Numbered from the stretch's first letter, positions 1 to 6,314 are shown. The stretch is DNA of 23,003 nt from a virus (IMGVR_UViG_3300046535_000809:1-23003), one strand, 5' to 3'. Made by a program: numbers and translations. Notes: generated by a model from the letters alone, not told the origin.

Positions 1-2
1 TC

Positions 3-554
3 TTAGTAGCTGTCGGTTTCATCGTTCTGACCCTCTCCAAGTAATCGCTTGGCGACACGATCCGGCGTATCGATCTCCCACTGCACCAAATCCCCGATGG
101 TGATGTGACGGCCTGTGCGCGCCGGATTCGGATGCGGCACCTGTTGTCCCTTGGTGAACATCGCCAATGCTGTTTCCGCAGTTTGCACGGCAGTGACTAA
201 CTGTGCCTTCTGTGAAATCAACTCAGGCGTCCACGGCTGATACGCGGTTTCATACGTGGAGAGCTTGACGATCTTGCCCGCGTGATCTTTCGCCAACACA
301 GCCTGCCGCCGACTGGCTTTGTGAATGCCAATGAGCGTAAAGTTCTGGCCGCTCTCACCGCCTACGTCGATGGCGACTTTGCGGCGCTTGGGTTTGTTCT
401 TGAAGGTTTGATCGAGGAAGGTTCGAAGTGCTGATAGTGTATTACGTCGCACCTCCTGTTTACGATAGATGGCCATGAACATGCCGTCATCGTCGAGCAT
501 GATGTCGTAACGCTTCAGACCATCGGGTGTGGTGTATTCGCTGTGCTTGATCAT
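3..554 (-). CDS. hypothetical protein, 183 aa, C-terminal RLL motif
   Basis: I do not recognise this protein. It is complete, ending in TAA just inside the left window edge, and it is the last visible gene of a leftward operon. Its ATG overlaps the stop of the upstream 551..787 gene (ATGA), and GAGGAG-like purines precede it. The N-terminal half looks like a compact beta-rich domain (DGLKRYDIMLDDDGMFMAIY) followed by a basic stretch with KNKPKRRK near residues 53-60. The middle is helical (ISQKAQLVTAVQTAETALAMF). Near the C-terminus, residues 166-175 read RVAKRLLGEG, the motif shared by seven other small proteins in this window. No membrane segment or signal peptide is seen. Function unknown; a phage accessory or early protein is an inference from context. 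Confidence 0.8.
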   Translation of the reverse strand: MIKHSEYTTPDGLKRYDIMLDDDGMFMAIYRKQEVRRNTLSALRTFLDQTFKNKPKRRKVAIDVGGESGQNFTLIGIHKASRRQAVLAKDHAGKIVKLSTYETAYQPWTPELISQKAQLVTAVQTAETALAMFTKGQQVPHPNPARTGRHITIGDLVQWEIDTPDRVAKRLLGEGQNDETDSY

Positions 555-787
555 CGGACAACTCTCCTCTTGTTGGAATAGCGCGCAGTGTAATTGTAGC
601 CAGAGTGATAATGATGGATATGCTGCGGTTGAAGTAACTTCCCCTTCAGCCCGACTGGCTCGTTCAGGAGAATTTTTGCTATCCGCTTAACGGCGTTGCT
701 GGTCATACCGCTTGATGACTCTGCAATATCGTCGCCGTCATCGCGCCGCTCGATATCATCGGGTTCGTCGATCGAGAAACGCATCAT
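551..787 (-). CDS. hypothetical protein, 78 aa, acidic N-terminus, RLL-like motif
   Basis: Small unknown protein. A longer open frame reaches position 823, but I place the start at 787, where GGAGGACG precedes ATGATG and the codons overlap the TGA of the upstream 784..936 gene. The protein begins MMRFSIDEPDDIERRDDG, a strongly acidic stretch. Residues 35-43 are RIAKILLNE, a variant of the recurring (V/I)AxRLLxE motif, followed by a His/Tyr-rich tail (HIHHYHSGYNY) and a basic C-terminus (NKRRVVR). The acidic head and basic tail could suit a small binding protein, but no family is recognised. It is translationally coupled to both neighbours through four-base overlaps. Confidence 0.7.
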   Translation of the reverse strand: MMRFSIDEPDDIERRDDGDDIAESSSGMTSNAVKRIAKILLNEPVGLKGKLLQPQHIHHYHSGYNYTARYSNKRRVVR

Positions 788-936
788 CGTCCTCCACCCA
801 AGTTGACACGTTTCGTAGACCAAAGAAATGGCACGGTCAACGGACGTTTGACTTGACCGAGCAACCGATTCGCCACGGTTTGAGCATGCCGACGTGCGGC
901 AAGGCGTTTGCGGCGTTTACGTTCGCGCCGGTTCAT
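784..936 (-). CDS. small basic hypothetical protein, 50 aa
   Basis: A short frame that fills the space between two coupled genes. Its ATG at 936 is preceded by TTAGGAGTGAAG, a good ribosome binding site, and its first base is shared with the stop of the upstream gene. Its TGA at 784-786 overlaps the ATG of the next gene, so start and stop both fit the operon pattern. The N-terminus is extremely basic (MNRRERKRRKRLAARRHAQ), which would allow nucleic-acid binding. Residues 21-28 are VANRLLGQ, the recurring motif. The DNA encoding this motif shares 17 identical bases with the neighbouring 936..1085 gene. No family recognised. Confidence 0.7.
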   Translation of the reverse strand: MNRRERKRRKRLAARRHAQTVANRLLGQVKRPLTVPFLWSTKRVNLGGGR

Positions 937-1033
937 CACTTCACTCCTAACTGCAAGTAGCGTTTACACCACATGCAGGCACACCCTTGTGTATAGTCAG
1001 TAAATGCGTAGCGATTACCGAGCAACCGATTCG
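856..1033. repeat. 17-base direct repeat in two adjacent small genes
   Basis: The sequence ACCGAGCAACCGATTCG occurs at 856-872 and again at 1017-1033. On the minus strand both copies encode the NRLLG part of the recurring motif, in the 784..936 and 936..1085 genes. The identity does not extend far on either side. This fits a local duplication or recombination between motif-encoding segments; other motif copies in the window use different codons. Confidence 0.8.
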
Positions 1034-1085
1034 TGATCATCATCAGGCGAAAGCGTTTCCACTTGCGAATCTTGCGCCCGCTCAT
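936..1085 (-). CDS. small basic, Cys-containing hypothetical protein, 49 aa
   Basis: Unknown small protein. The frame is open from 1118, but the preferred start is 1085: GAGAGG lies upstream and the ATG overlaps the TGA of the 1082..1342 gene. It begins MSGRKIRKWKRFRLMM, a basic amphipathic stretch. Residues 16-24 are MITNRLLGN, the recurring motif. The C-terminal half carries three cysteines in GCACMWCKRY (CxCxxC), a spacing compatible with metal binding or disulfides but too short to assign. It ends in TGA that shares a base with the next start. Function unknown. Confidence 0.7.
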   Translation of the reverse strand: MSGRKIRKWKRFRLMMITNRLLGNRYAFTDYTQGCACMWCKRYLQLGVK

Positions 1086-1342
1086 CGCGTCATCCTCTCT
1101 GCGATACGCTCGCTCCACTGGAGAATGCGGTAAAGGTCCGTGGCAACATGCACCTCATCTAGATCCTCCCCCGGGTGTCTCTCCATGAACACCTGTGCGG
1201 CCTCCAAGATCGGGAAGTAGCGCGTGGCCGCTGAGAAGGTGCCCTTTGCCCGCTCGATGGTATAGAGATCGATCAACTCCAACACATCTGACTGCTTGAT
1301 GTATTTCAACTGCAAATCGATTGCGAAGTTGCTCATGGTCAT
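1082..1342 (-). CDS. hypothetical protein, 86 aa, first gene of leftward operon
   Basis: Unknown, predicted mostly helical protein beginning MTMSNFAIDLQLKYIKQSDV. It contains acidic helices (SDVLELIDLYTIERAKG, EDLDEVHVATDLYRILQW) and ends WSERIAERMTR, which only loosely recalls the RLL motif of its neighbours. Two start codons (ATGACC ATG) lie close together, and no strong ribosome binding site precedes them. A possible 11-codon upstream frame (1339..1374) with AAGGGA in front ends in TGA overlapping this ATG, so translation may be coupled. It is the first sizeable gene of the leftward group; a promoter should lie in 1343-1800. Confidence 0.7.
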   Translation of the reverse strand: MTMSNFAIDLQLKYIKQSDVLELIDLYTIERAKGTFSAATRYFPILEAAQVFMERHPGEDLDEVHVATDLYRILQWSERIAERMTR

Positions 1343-1370
1343 CTACTCTGCAATTCGTAAGCCAACTGTT

Positions 1371-1398
1371 CCATATGACATCCCTTACCATATGACAG
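1371..1398. repeat. tandem CCATATGACA repeat
   Basis: The 10-mer CCATATGACA occurs at 1371-1380 and 1389-1398, 18 bases apart from start to start, about 30-55 bases upstream of the leftward operon. Each copy contains the palindrome CATATG. Its position suits paired binding sites for a regulator of the leftward genes, but this is inference. Confidence 0.5.
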
Positions 1399-1486
1399 CC
1401 CGTTGAAACCCGCAGGGCCATGCAAGGCCCATGCCATGTGGGCAGGCGCGGAGCGACGAGCGTAGCGCCGGTGATCCGAATTGTGC

Positions 1487-1504
1487 TTGTGAAAACTTTC
1501 ACAA
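1487..1504. promoter_or_regulatory. perfect 8+8 palindrome, operator-like
   Basis: TTGTGAAAACTTTCACAA is an inverted repeat of TTGTGAAA and TTTCACAA around a two-base centre. Outer arms ATCCG (1475-1479) and CGGAT (1506-1510) form a second, imperfect symmetry. The AT-rich core, the two-fold symmetry and the location between divergent operons suit a dimeric repressor or activator site. No such regulator gene is visible in the window. Confidence 0.5.
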
Positions 1505-1549
1505 TCGGATAGGCGAGGACTTGGCATGCTTCTTGATCAGACACGATCC

Positions 1550-1572
1550 GTGCCAGTGTCACTTTTTGGCAC
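1550..1572. promoter_or_regulatory. inverted repeat GTGCCA/TGGCAC
   Basis: GTGCCA (1550-1555) and TGGCAC (1567-1572) form a 6-base stem around an 11-base loop that contains a run of T. It lies 46 bases right of the stronger palindrome at 1487-1504. It could be a weak terminator or a binding site; evidence is limited to the symmetry. Confidence 0.3.
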
Positions 1573-1689
1573 ATGTGCCGATCGCACAAAGTAGGACACG
1601 GCTTTTCGCGGTTTTGGAACACTCACAGATTCGTAAGCGCAAAACACGCCACAATCACGCGGTATCTTACGGCATGCGCCATGCAGTTG

Positions 1690-1719
1690 TTGTCAGTGGC
1701 CACCGGGCCACTTTGACAA
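1690..1719. promoter_or_regulatory. long inverted repeat with TTGTCA/TGACAA arms
   Basis: TTGTCA then GTGGCC (1690-1701), a 4-base loop ACCG, then GGCCAC (1706-1711), an extra TT, and TGACAA (1714-1719). The inner stem is perfect and the whole pairs with only a two-base bulge, so it could act as a DNA operator or an RNA hairpin. The right arm includes a TTGACA hexamer (1713-1718), but no good -10 element follows at the usual distance. Confidence 0.45.
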
Positions 1720-2001
1720 CCGAAGCGGATGGCGGGCAAGCCGATTACGCCACTCCCAAATAGCCAGACGGACGGGGATCCTGATAGCCACTAGCGCGAA
1801 CCATCCTGAGTGCATGGAGAACCAACTGGAAGCGGTTCAGATACTGACGAACCGGCAAGCCGTGTAGACGCTCACCAGTTGACCAACCCGACAACGCATG
1901 ATGACGGACCAATAGCGCGGCAATTCACAAGATCACCGAAGGCAAGCATTTCCGTTTGGCACAACCATTCGACCAACCAACAACAACCCGAAGGAGGAGA
2001 C

Positions 2002-3030
2002 ATGTCGATCACGATGACGCCTACTCAGCTTTTCGATTTTCTTGTGGAGATGATCACGGCCAAACAACCGACACTGATTCAGGGTGCACCCGGTATCGGC
2101 AAGTCGGATGTTGTTGGGCAGGCTGCCGATTCGATCGGCGCGGATTTGATCCTCTCGCATCCGGCTGTTGAGGATCCGACCGATACATCAGGCTTTCCGT
2201 GCTTGATCAACGGCGCAATGGCGTTTGCTCCCGCTCCCGCGATGCTTCGCGCGATGAACGCCACGAAACCTACCGTTTGGTTTCTGGATGATCTTGGACA
2301 AGCCAGTCCGGCCGTGCAGGCTGCAAAGATGCAGCTTCTACTTGCGCGCGAGATACAGGGACACAAGATCAGTGATCAGGTAACGTTCGTCGCGGCCACC
2401 AATCGGCGCACCGATCGCGCTGGTGTCTCCGGCATTTTGGAACCCGTCAAGTCGCGGTTCTGTTCGATCGTGGAGCTTGCACCCGACCTTGATAGTTGGT
2501 GCAATTGGGCGATCGATCGCAACGTTCACCCACTGTTGATCGCGTTCCTGCGGTTCAAACCGGAATTGCTCTGCAACTTCACGGCGACGAACGATCTGGT
2601 GAATTCGCCCGTCCCGCGCACGTGGAATCATGTCAACAAGCTACTTGCCATGAAGTTGTCGCCTTCGCTACTGTCGATCGCGATCGCCGGTGCAGTGGGC
2701 GAAGGAGCAGCTACGGAATTCATGGCGTTCATGAAGCTGTATGAGCAGCTTCCCAACATCGACCAGATCTTGATCGATCCCAAGTCGGTGGCGATTCCGA
2801 CCAATCCCGCCGTGCTCTATTCGCTGGCTGGCGCGTTAGCCATGAAAGCGAATTCGACCACGTTCAACGCGATCACGTCCTACGTGAATCGGCTTGTCGC
2901 GGCCGATCACGCTGAATTCGGCGTGCTCTGCGTTCGTGATTGTCTGCGGCGTGATAACTCGCTGCGTCACTCGCAAGCGTTCGTCAAAATGGCCAGTGGC
3001 GAGATCGGCAAGCTGATCTCCGGAGTCTAG
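2002..3030 (+). CDS. AAA+ ATPase, MoxR/CobS-like
   Basis: A 342-residue AAA+ ATPase, probably a chaperone-type motor acting with the VWA protein encoded downstream, as in MoxR-VWA and CobS-CobT pairs. Walker A is GAPGIGKS at residues 28-35; Walker B is VWFLDDLGQA around 92-101, with D96 and D97 as the metal and catalytic acidic pair; sensor 1 is VAATNRRTDRAGV with N134; an arginine-finger-like LEPVKSRF follows at 146-153. The rest is a helical lid. The open frame extends upstream to 1810, but the start at 2002 is chosen because AAGGAGGAG lies just before it and the upstream residues are low-complexity. It leads a rightward operon. Its phage substrate is unknown; the ATPase assignment itself is firm. 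Confidence 0.93.
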   Translation: MSITMTPTQLFDFLVEMITAKQPTLIQGAPGIGKSDVVGQAADSIGADLILSHPAVEDPTDTSGFPCLINGAMAFAPAPAMLRAMNATKPTVWFLDDLGQASPAVQAAKMQLLLAREIQGHKISDQVTFVAATNRRTDRAGVSGILEPVKSRFCSIVELAPDLDSWCNWAIDRNVHPLLIAFLRFKPELLCNFTATNDLVNSPVPRTWNHVNKLLAMKLSPSLLSIAIAGAVGEGAATEFMAFMKLYEQLPNIDQILIDPKSVAIPTNPAVLYSLAGALAMKANSTTFNAITSYVNRLVAADHAEFGVLCVRDCLRRDNSLRHSQAFVKMASGEIGKLISGV

Positions 3031-3034
3031 CAAC

Positions 3035-3244
3035 ATGGCGATCAACGTCGATCGCTTGCGGAAGGATCTGCGGCTTGCCGTCGATGCTGAACGAACGGCA
3101 TTTGGACGTGCAAGCCGATGGCAACGTATCTACATGAAACGCTTTGAACGTCGATACGCACTACAACATCGGTTGTTTGCGATCGAAGCTGAGGCGGATC
3201 GTGTCGCAACCCGTTTACTCGGAAAGGATCACAACAATGGCTGA
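3035..3244 (+). CDS. small basic helical protein, 69 aa, RLL motif
   Basis: Unknown protein, highly charged and predicted helical throughout (VDRLRKDLRLAVDAERTA, YMKRFERRYALQHRLFAIEA). Residues 56-64 are RVATRLLGK, matching the motif found in the flanking leftward small proteins, here at the C-terminus. GGAG at the end of the previous gene can serve as its ribosome binding site. Its last eight bases overlap the start of the DUF3150-like gene, so it is embedded in the ATPase/VWA cassette and probably co-translated with it. A link between the motif proteins and this cassette is an inference from this placement. Confidence 0.75.
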   Translation: MAINVDRLRKDLRLAVDAERTAFGRASRWQRIYMKRFERRYALQHRLFAIEAEADRVATRLLGKDHNNG

Positions 3245-4106
3245 CACAAACGTCCACACCCGCGCGTTACTCGTTTGGCTTCAGATTCGATCATGGTCGG
3301 CAAGGAAGTATGACCGTGCGGTATCGGAGAAAACGAACCGCGATCACGGCGCATCAAGTGGATCCTCGCGCACCAACAAAGCGCTGTTGAGCAAGCACGA
3401 TCGTTCATACTCGGCGCTGATGACGTTGATCGGTTCGCTCCGAACGTGGCACTACGGCGAAACGCTGGCATGGTCGGATGCTGGCGACCGACTGCTGACG
3501 ACCGACAACTTCATGCATTACGCCGATACGTTGCGCGTCAAGATCAACGAGATCAACAACGCGATCGATGCGTTCGCTTGCGACTATCCGACATTGCGGT
3601 TGGAAGCATCGCAGCGTCTAGGCGGTATGTATAACTCGGCAGACTATCCGGACGCTGCCGACATTCGGAACCGCTTCGGCGTGACAGTCGCATACAAGCC
3701 GGTTCCTGCCGAGGGCGATATCCGCGTGGATCTCGCAGCCGATCAAGTCGAGGCGATCAAAGCATCGATCGCAGCGTCCAACAGCGCCAGCGTGGAACAT
3801 GCGATGCACGATGCATGGTCAAGACTTCATGACGTTGTGCAGTCGGCGGCGATCAAGCTCGCGGATCCTTCCGCCATTTTCCGCGATTCGTTGATCAACA
3901 ACGTGTCGGAGATCTGCGGCGTGCTTGAACGGCTGAACGTCACCGGCGATGCGGATCTTGATGCGATGCGCGTGGAAGCGCTGAACAAGATCGCGCACCT
4001 GAACCCGGACACGATCCGGGGTTCGAAGCTGTTGCGAGAACAGACGGCCAACGACGCTGCCGATATCCTCGCAAAGATGTCTCAATTCTTTCAGCCTGCC
4101 GCATGA
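3237..4106 (+). CDS. DUF3150-like protein
   Basis: A 289-residue soluble, largely helical protein. The central stretch ACDYPTLRLEASQRLGGMY followed by DYPDAADIRNRFGVTVAYKPVP and DIRVDL resembles, from memory, the conserved core of DUF3150, a family often encoded in phages between a CobS-like ATPase and a CobT-like VWA protein, exactly the arrangement here. The start at 3237 follows GGAAAGGATCACAACA and overlaps the previous gene by eight bases; an upstream ATG at 3144 in the same frame is less likely because it lies deep inside that gene. The remainder is helices rich in Ala, Asp and Ile. Its biochemical role is unknown; it may be an adaptor between the ATPase and the VWA protein. Confidence 0.7.
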   Translation: MADTNVHTRALLVWLQIRSWSARKYDRAVSEKTNRDHGASSGSSRTNKALLSKHDRSYSALMTLIGSLRTWHYGETLAWSDAGDRLLTTDNFMHYADTLRVKINEINNAIDAFACDYPTLRLEASQRLGGMYNSADYPDAADIRNRFGVTVAYKPVPAEGDIRVDLAADQVEAIKASIAASNSASVEHAMHDAWSRLHDVVQSAAIKLADPSAIFRDSLINNVSEICGVLERLNVTGDADLDAMRVEALNKIAHLNPDTIRGSKLLREQTANDAADILAKMSQFFQPAA

Positions 4107-4119
4107 AGGAGGAACGAAC

Positions 4120-5223
4120 ATGGCTATGAGCGAAACACTCAAAAGGATCCAGCGTGCGCGCACGATCCTTTTGATTGATCAGCCGTTTTTCGGCGTGCTT
4201 GCACTCCAGCTGGAGATCATCGAGAGCACGATCAACGATACGGCTTGGACGGATGGAAAGCGGCTTGGTTTCAATCCGGCGTTTGTTGCCAAGCTATCGC
4301 AGGATGAATTGATCGGAGTAGTGGCGCATGAAGTAATGCATCCTGCCTGCGGTCATCCGTGGCGCGAAGGAGGGCGAGAGCATAAGCGCTGGAACGCTGC
4401 CGCAGACTACGCGATCAACCCGATTATCAAGGGTGCAGGGTTGAAGCTCCCGGCTGGATGCTTGGATGATCCGCAATATCACGGCAAGTCGGCCGAATGG
4501 ATCTACGATCGCTTGCCACCATCACAGGAGTCTGATGGCTGCGGCATTGGAGAAACGAAACCCGGTGACGGTGAACCGGGCGAAGGCGATACACCAGTGA
4601 CGGAGGCCGACTGGCAACAACTCGCCAAGCAAGCCATGCAGGCCGCCAAGATTCAAGGCAAGCTCCCGGCGAACATGGCACGCGAGTTAGAACGTGCCAC
4701 TAAGCCGATCGTCGATTGGCGCACACTGCTGCGGAAATATCTACAGCAGATCACAACGGCCGACTACACGTGGACAAGGCCCAACAAGCGTTACCTCTCG
4801 CACGGGATCATCCTGCCAAGCCTGCGGTCACTGGCATGCGGCAAAATCGCCATTGCGGTTGATACGTCTGGCAGTATCGATCAAGTAACACTCGCGCAAT
4901 TCGCTGGCGAGATGCAGAGCATCATTGACGATATGTCGCCTTCGTCCACCGAAGTCGTCTACTGTGACGCTGCGGTTCACCGTGTCGATACGTTCGAACG
5001 TGGCGATGTTCTGAAGTTGAATGCGGTTGGTGGCGGAGGCACGAATTTCTCGCCAGTGTTTGATCACTTCGCAACGGCTGACACTGAACCGCCCGTTGTG
5101 CTGATCTACTTCACCGACATGTATGGGAGCTTTCCCGCATCGTCCGATTATCCGGTCATTTGGGCAAGCACTAGCGGCATCGATACCGCGCCGTTTGGTG
5201 ACGTGGTTCCACTCGCACAGTAA
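4120..5223 (+). CDS. metallopeptidase-like plus VWA domain protein (DUF2201/CobT-like)
   Basis: A 367-residue two-domain protein. The N-terminal domain carries HEVMH (H70, E71, H74), the HExxH zinc-binding and catalytic signature, followed by the family-typical WNAAADYAIN at 91-100. A Gly/Pro/Glu-rich linker (about 138-162) leads to a VWA domain: beta strand KIAIAVDTSGS with the MIDAS DxSxS at 248-252, the MIDAS threonine in GGGGTNF (T308), and FTDMYG with D333. All key MIDAS residues seem intact, so metal-dependent partner binding is likely. GAAGGAGGAACGAAC gives a strong ribosome binding site. VWA partners of MoxR/CobS-type ATPases are well known, so it probably works with the 2002..3030 ATPase. 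Whether the HExxH domain is an active protease is not shown. Confidence 0.88.
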   Translation: MAMSETLKRIQRARTILLIDQPFFGVLALQLEIIESTINDTAWTDGKRLGFNPAFVAKLSQDELIGVVAHEVMHPACGHPWREGGREHKRWNAAADYAINPIIKGAGLKLPAGCLDDPQYHGKSAEWIYDRLPPSQESDGCGIGETKPGDGEPGEGDTPVTEADWQQLAKQAMQAAKIQGKLPANMARELERATKPIVDWRTLLRKYLQQITTADYTWTRPNKRYLSHGIILPSLRSLACGKIAIAVDTSGSIDQVTLAQFAGEMQSIIDDMSPSSTEVVYCDAAVHRVDTFERGDVLKLNAVGGGGTNFSPVFDHFATADTEPPVVLIYFTDMYGSFPASSDYPVIWASTSGIDTAPFGDVVPLAQ

Positions 5224-5275
5224 ACAATCATCGTGGTCGGCTGGACTGCAACAGCCGATCACATTGGAGAGCATC

Positions 5276-5524
5276 ATGGTGTTCGAAGTGAATACGACCG
5301 ATGAACTATTCGCCCTCTTGTGGGAGTGTCGCGCGGTTATCGAGGACATGACAGATTCGCGCGATATTGATGATCAGAACGACAACGCTCTGTTGCTCGA
5401 CAAATTGCGCGCGGTCACTGACGCCCGCGTTCAGATGGCGCAAGCATTGAAACTCCGTGTCACTGGCGATGCATCGCGCGATACGCTGGTGAGCGAGCGG
5501 ATCAACCTACGCGCCGCCGACTGA
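5276..5524 (+). CDS. hypothetical protein, 82 aa
   Basis: Unknown small acidic, helical protein beginning MVFEVNTTDELFALLWECR. The same frame is open from 5123, but TTGGAGAGCATC before the ATG at 5276 decides the start. It contains a helix (DNALLLDKLRAVTDARVQMAQALKL) and no recognisable catalytic motif; the RLL motif of other small proteins is absent. It is the last gene of the rightward ATPase/VWA group, about 50 bases after it, and faces the leftward operon that ends at 5881. Confidence 0.7.
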   Translation: MVFEVNTTDELFALLWECRAVIEDMTDSRDIDDQNDNALLLDKLRAVTDARVQMAQALKLRVTGDASRDTLVSERINLRAAD

Positions 5525-5572
5525 TCTCTTACACCAACATGGGCGATCGTGGCCACCACTGCGATCGTCCAT

Positions 5573-5620
5573 CATTCGATCCGCCAGTTAGTTAGCACTG
5601 CTAAGCATTCGATCCGCCAG
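5573..5620. repeat. 15-base direct repeat CATTCGATCCGCCAG
   Basis: CATTCGATCCGCCAG occurs at 5573-5587 and 5606-5620, 33 bases apart from start to start. Between them lies the hairpin TTAGC-ACT-GCTAA (5592-5604). It resembles a pair of protein-binding sites; function unknown. Confidence 0.6.
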
Positions 5621-5730
5621 CTGTGAGAACCGCGCACCGCCTTGCAACCTTCCACGCATCCAACAAACCAACAAGCAACGTATGACATCGCGGCGTGCAT
5701 GAGGCGCGTTACGCATGATCACGTAACGAC

Positions 5731-5810
5731 GCTTTACACTGTAGAGTGCTTTGACATCTGGTGTTATTTTTATAACATCAAAGTGCTCTATGACATAAAG
5801 CGCTTTGACA
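5731..5810. promoter_or_regulatory. AT-rich palindromic island with repeated GCTTTGACA
   Basis: GCTTTGACA occurs at 5748-5756 and 5802-5810, with degenerate copies GCTTTACA (5731-5738) and GCTCTATGACA (5785-5795). Between them is the hairpin TGTTAT-TTTT-ATAACA (5762-5777), bracketed by CTTTGA (5749-5754) and TCAAAG (5778-5783). TTGACA at 5751-5756 with TAACAT at 5773-5778 (16-base spacing) is a plausible sigma70-type promoter pointing right, antisense to the leftward operon. Iteron-like binding or an origin is an alternative reading. Confidence 0.4.
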
Positions 5811-5880
5811 GCTTGGGGTGGGGGACCCCCTCAGCGGACGCTCGCGGCCGGGGTGCGAAGCGTGCCACCGCAAAAATTTT

Positions 5881-6072
5881 TTACGGCTCAAACACGCTGC
5901 TAAGCATAGGGGCTGTGTTGATGGCGCTGACGAGGCCGTCTTCGAATACCTCTTTCATGATCTGGTCGAGCGCGATGTGGAAATGGACGGGTAGAACGCG
6001 CAGAAGGTCTTCATCCAGTAGGCGTTGCGAGACGCGGAGGGTCTGGATGGTCTTGGCGTGAATGGATGTCAT
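5881..6072 (-). CDS. hypothetical protein, 63 aa, RLL motif
   Basis: Unknown small protein, last gene of the second leftward operon. The start at 6072 overlaps the stop of the upstream gene (ATGA); an in-frame ATG at 6120 would overlap that gene by about 50 bases and is less likely. It starts MTSIHAKTIQTLRVSQRLL: residues 13-22 are RVSQRLLDED, the recurring motif near the N-terminus. The rest is a helix with alternating hydrophobic residues (ALDQIMKEVFEDGLVSAI). It ends in TAA within the AAAAATTTTT palindrome. No family recognised. Confidence 0.68.
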   Translation of the reverse strand: MTSIHAKTIQTLRVSQRLLDEDLLRVLPVHFHIALDQIMKEVFEDGLVSAINTAPMLSSVFEP

Positions 6073-6314
6073 GGCTTGTCCCACTGTCGGCCGCGATAAT
6101 AGTCGGCGGTGATGCCCCACATCTTGCGCTCGTTGTCCGTGTCGAAGAGATCGGGAGGGGTGTCCGGTATTTCATTGAGCAAGCGCGCGGCAACGTGTTG
6201 GGCGTGTTCGGCTTCGGTGATGGGGCCATACTTCCGACCATATATCACATTCCATTCCCTCTCCCACCTGTCGGGGTTGGTGACGACGATCGGGCCGTCC
6301 TTATACTTCGGCAT
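6069..6314 (-). CDS. hypothetical protein, 81 aa, RLL motif
   Basis: Unknown small protein beginning MPKYKDGPIVVTNPDRWERE, with a Trp/Tyr-rich N-terminal segment and the motif HVAARLLNE at residues 40-48, followed by IPDTPPDLFD. The frame is open from 6350; the start at 6314 gives a smaller overlap (14 bases) with the upstream gene and a more natural N-terminus, with ACGAG upstream. The combination RLLNE, proline, then an acidic or hydrophobic stretch recurs in the 6301..6636 protein, so these two may share a slightly longer module. Function unknown. Confidence 0.68.
   Translation of the reverse strand: MPKYKDGPIVVTNPDRWEREWNVIYGRKYGPITEAEHAQHVAARLLNEIPDTPPDLFDTDNERKMWGITADYYRGRQWDKP

Larger units (their letters stand above)
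1343..2001. other. gene-poor divergent control region, about 660 bases
   Basis: Leftward genes start at 1342 and the rightward cassette starts at 2002, so promoters in both directions should lie here. The open frames present (for example 1431-1763 plus and 1155-1622 minus) overlap each other, lack good ribosome binding sites and have unlikely composition; I do not call them. Two tiny frames may be leaders: 1339..1374 minus (MEQLAYELQSR) and 1814..1867 plus (MENQLEAVQILTNRQAV). The stretch holds a tandem CATATG repeat and palindromes at 1415-1430, 1487-1504, 1550-1572 and 1690-1719. I could not identify a convincing -35/-10 pair by eye. Confidence 0.6.
5525..5880. other. convergent intergenic region with repeats and AT-rich island
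   Basis: About 355 bases between the ends of two converging operons. No supported gene. It holds two GCGATCGT copies (5543-5550, 5561-5568), a 15-base direct repeat (5573-5620), an AT-rich palindromic island with GCTTTGACA copies (5731-5810), a G/C hairpin GGGGT-GGGGG-ACCCC (5815-5829) and AAAAATTTTT (5872-5881) flanked by CCG and CGG at the end of the leftward operon. Convergent ends need terminators, and the last two elements are the best candidates. The AT-rich island is more than termination would need, so a small RNA, antisense promoter or replication site is possible. Confidence 0.55.

Noticed and set aside
1155-1622. 155-codon open frame on the minus strand, and 1431-1763 on the plus strand
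   Set aside because: They overlap each other and the palindromic region, the first also overlaps the 1082..1342 gene, neither has a good ribosome binding site, and composition is unlike the neighbours.
5573-5620. CRISPR-like spaced repeat
   Set aside because: Only two 15-base copies with an 18-base gap; far too few for an array, and no cas gene is present.
5642-6061. 139-codon open frame on the plus strand
   Set aside because: Runs through the AT-rich palindromes and then opposite the 5881..6072 gene; composition is not protein-like and no ribosome binding site is present.
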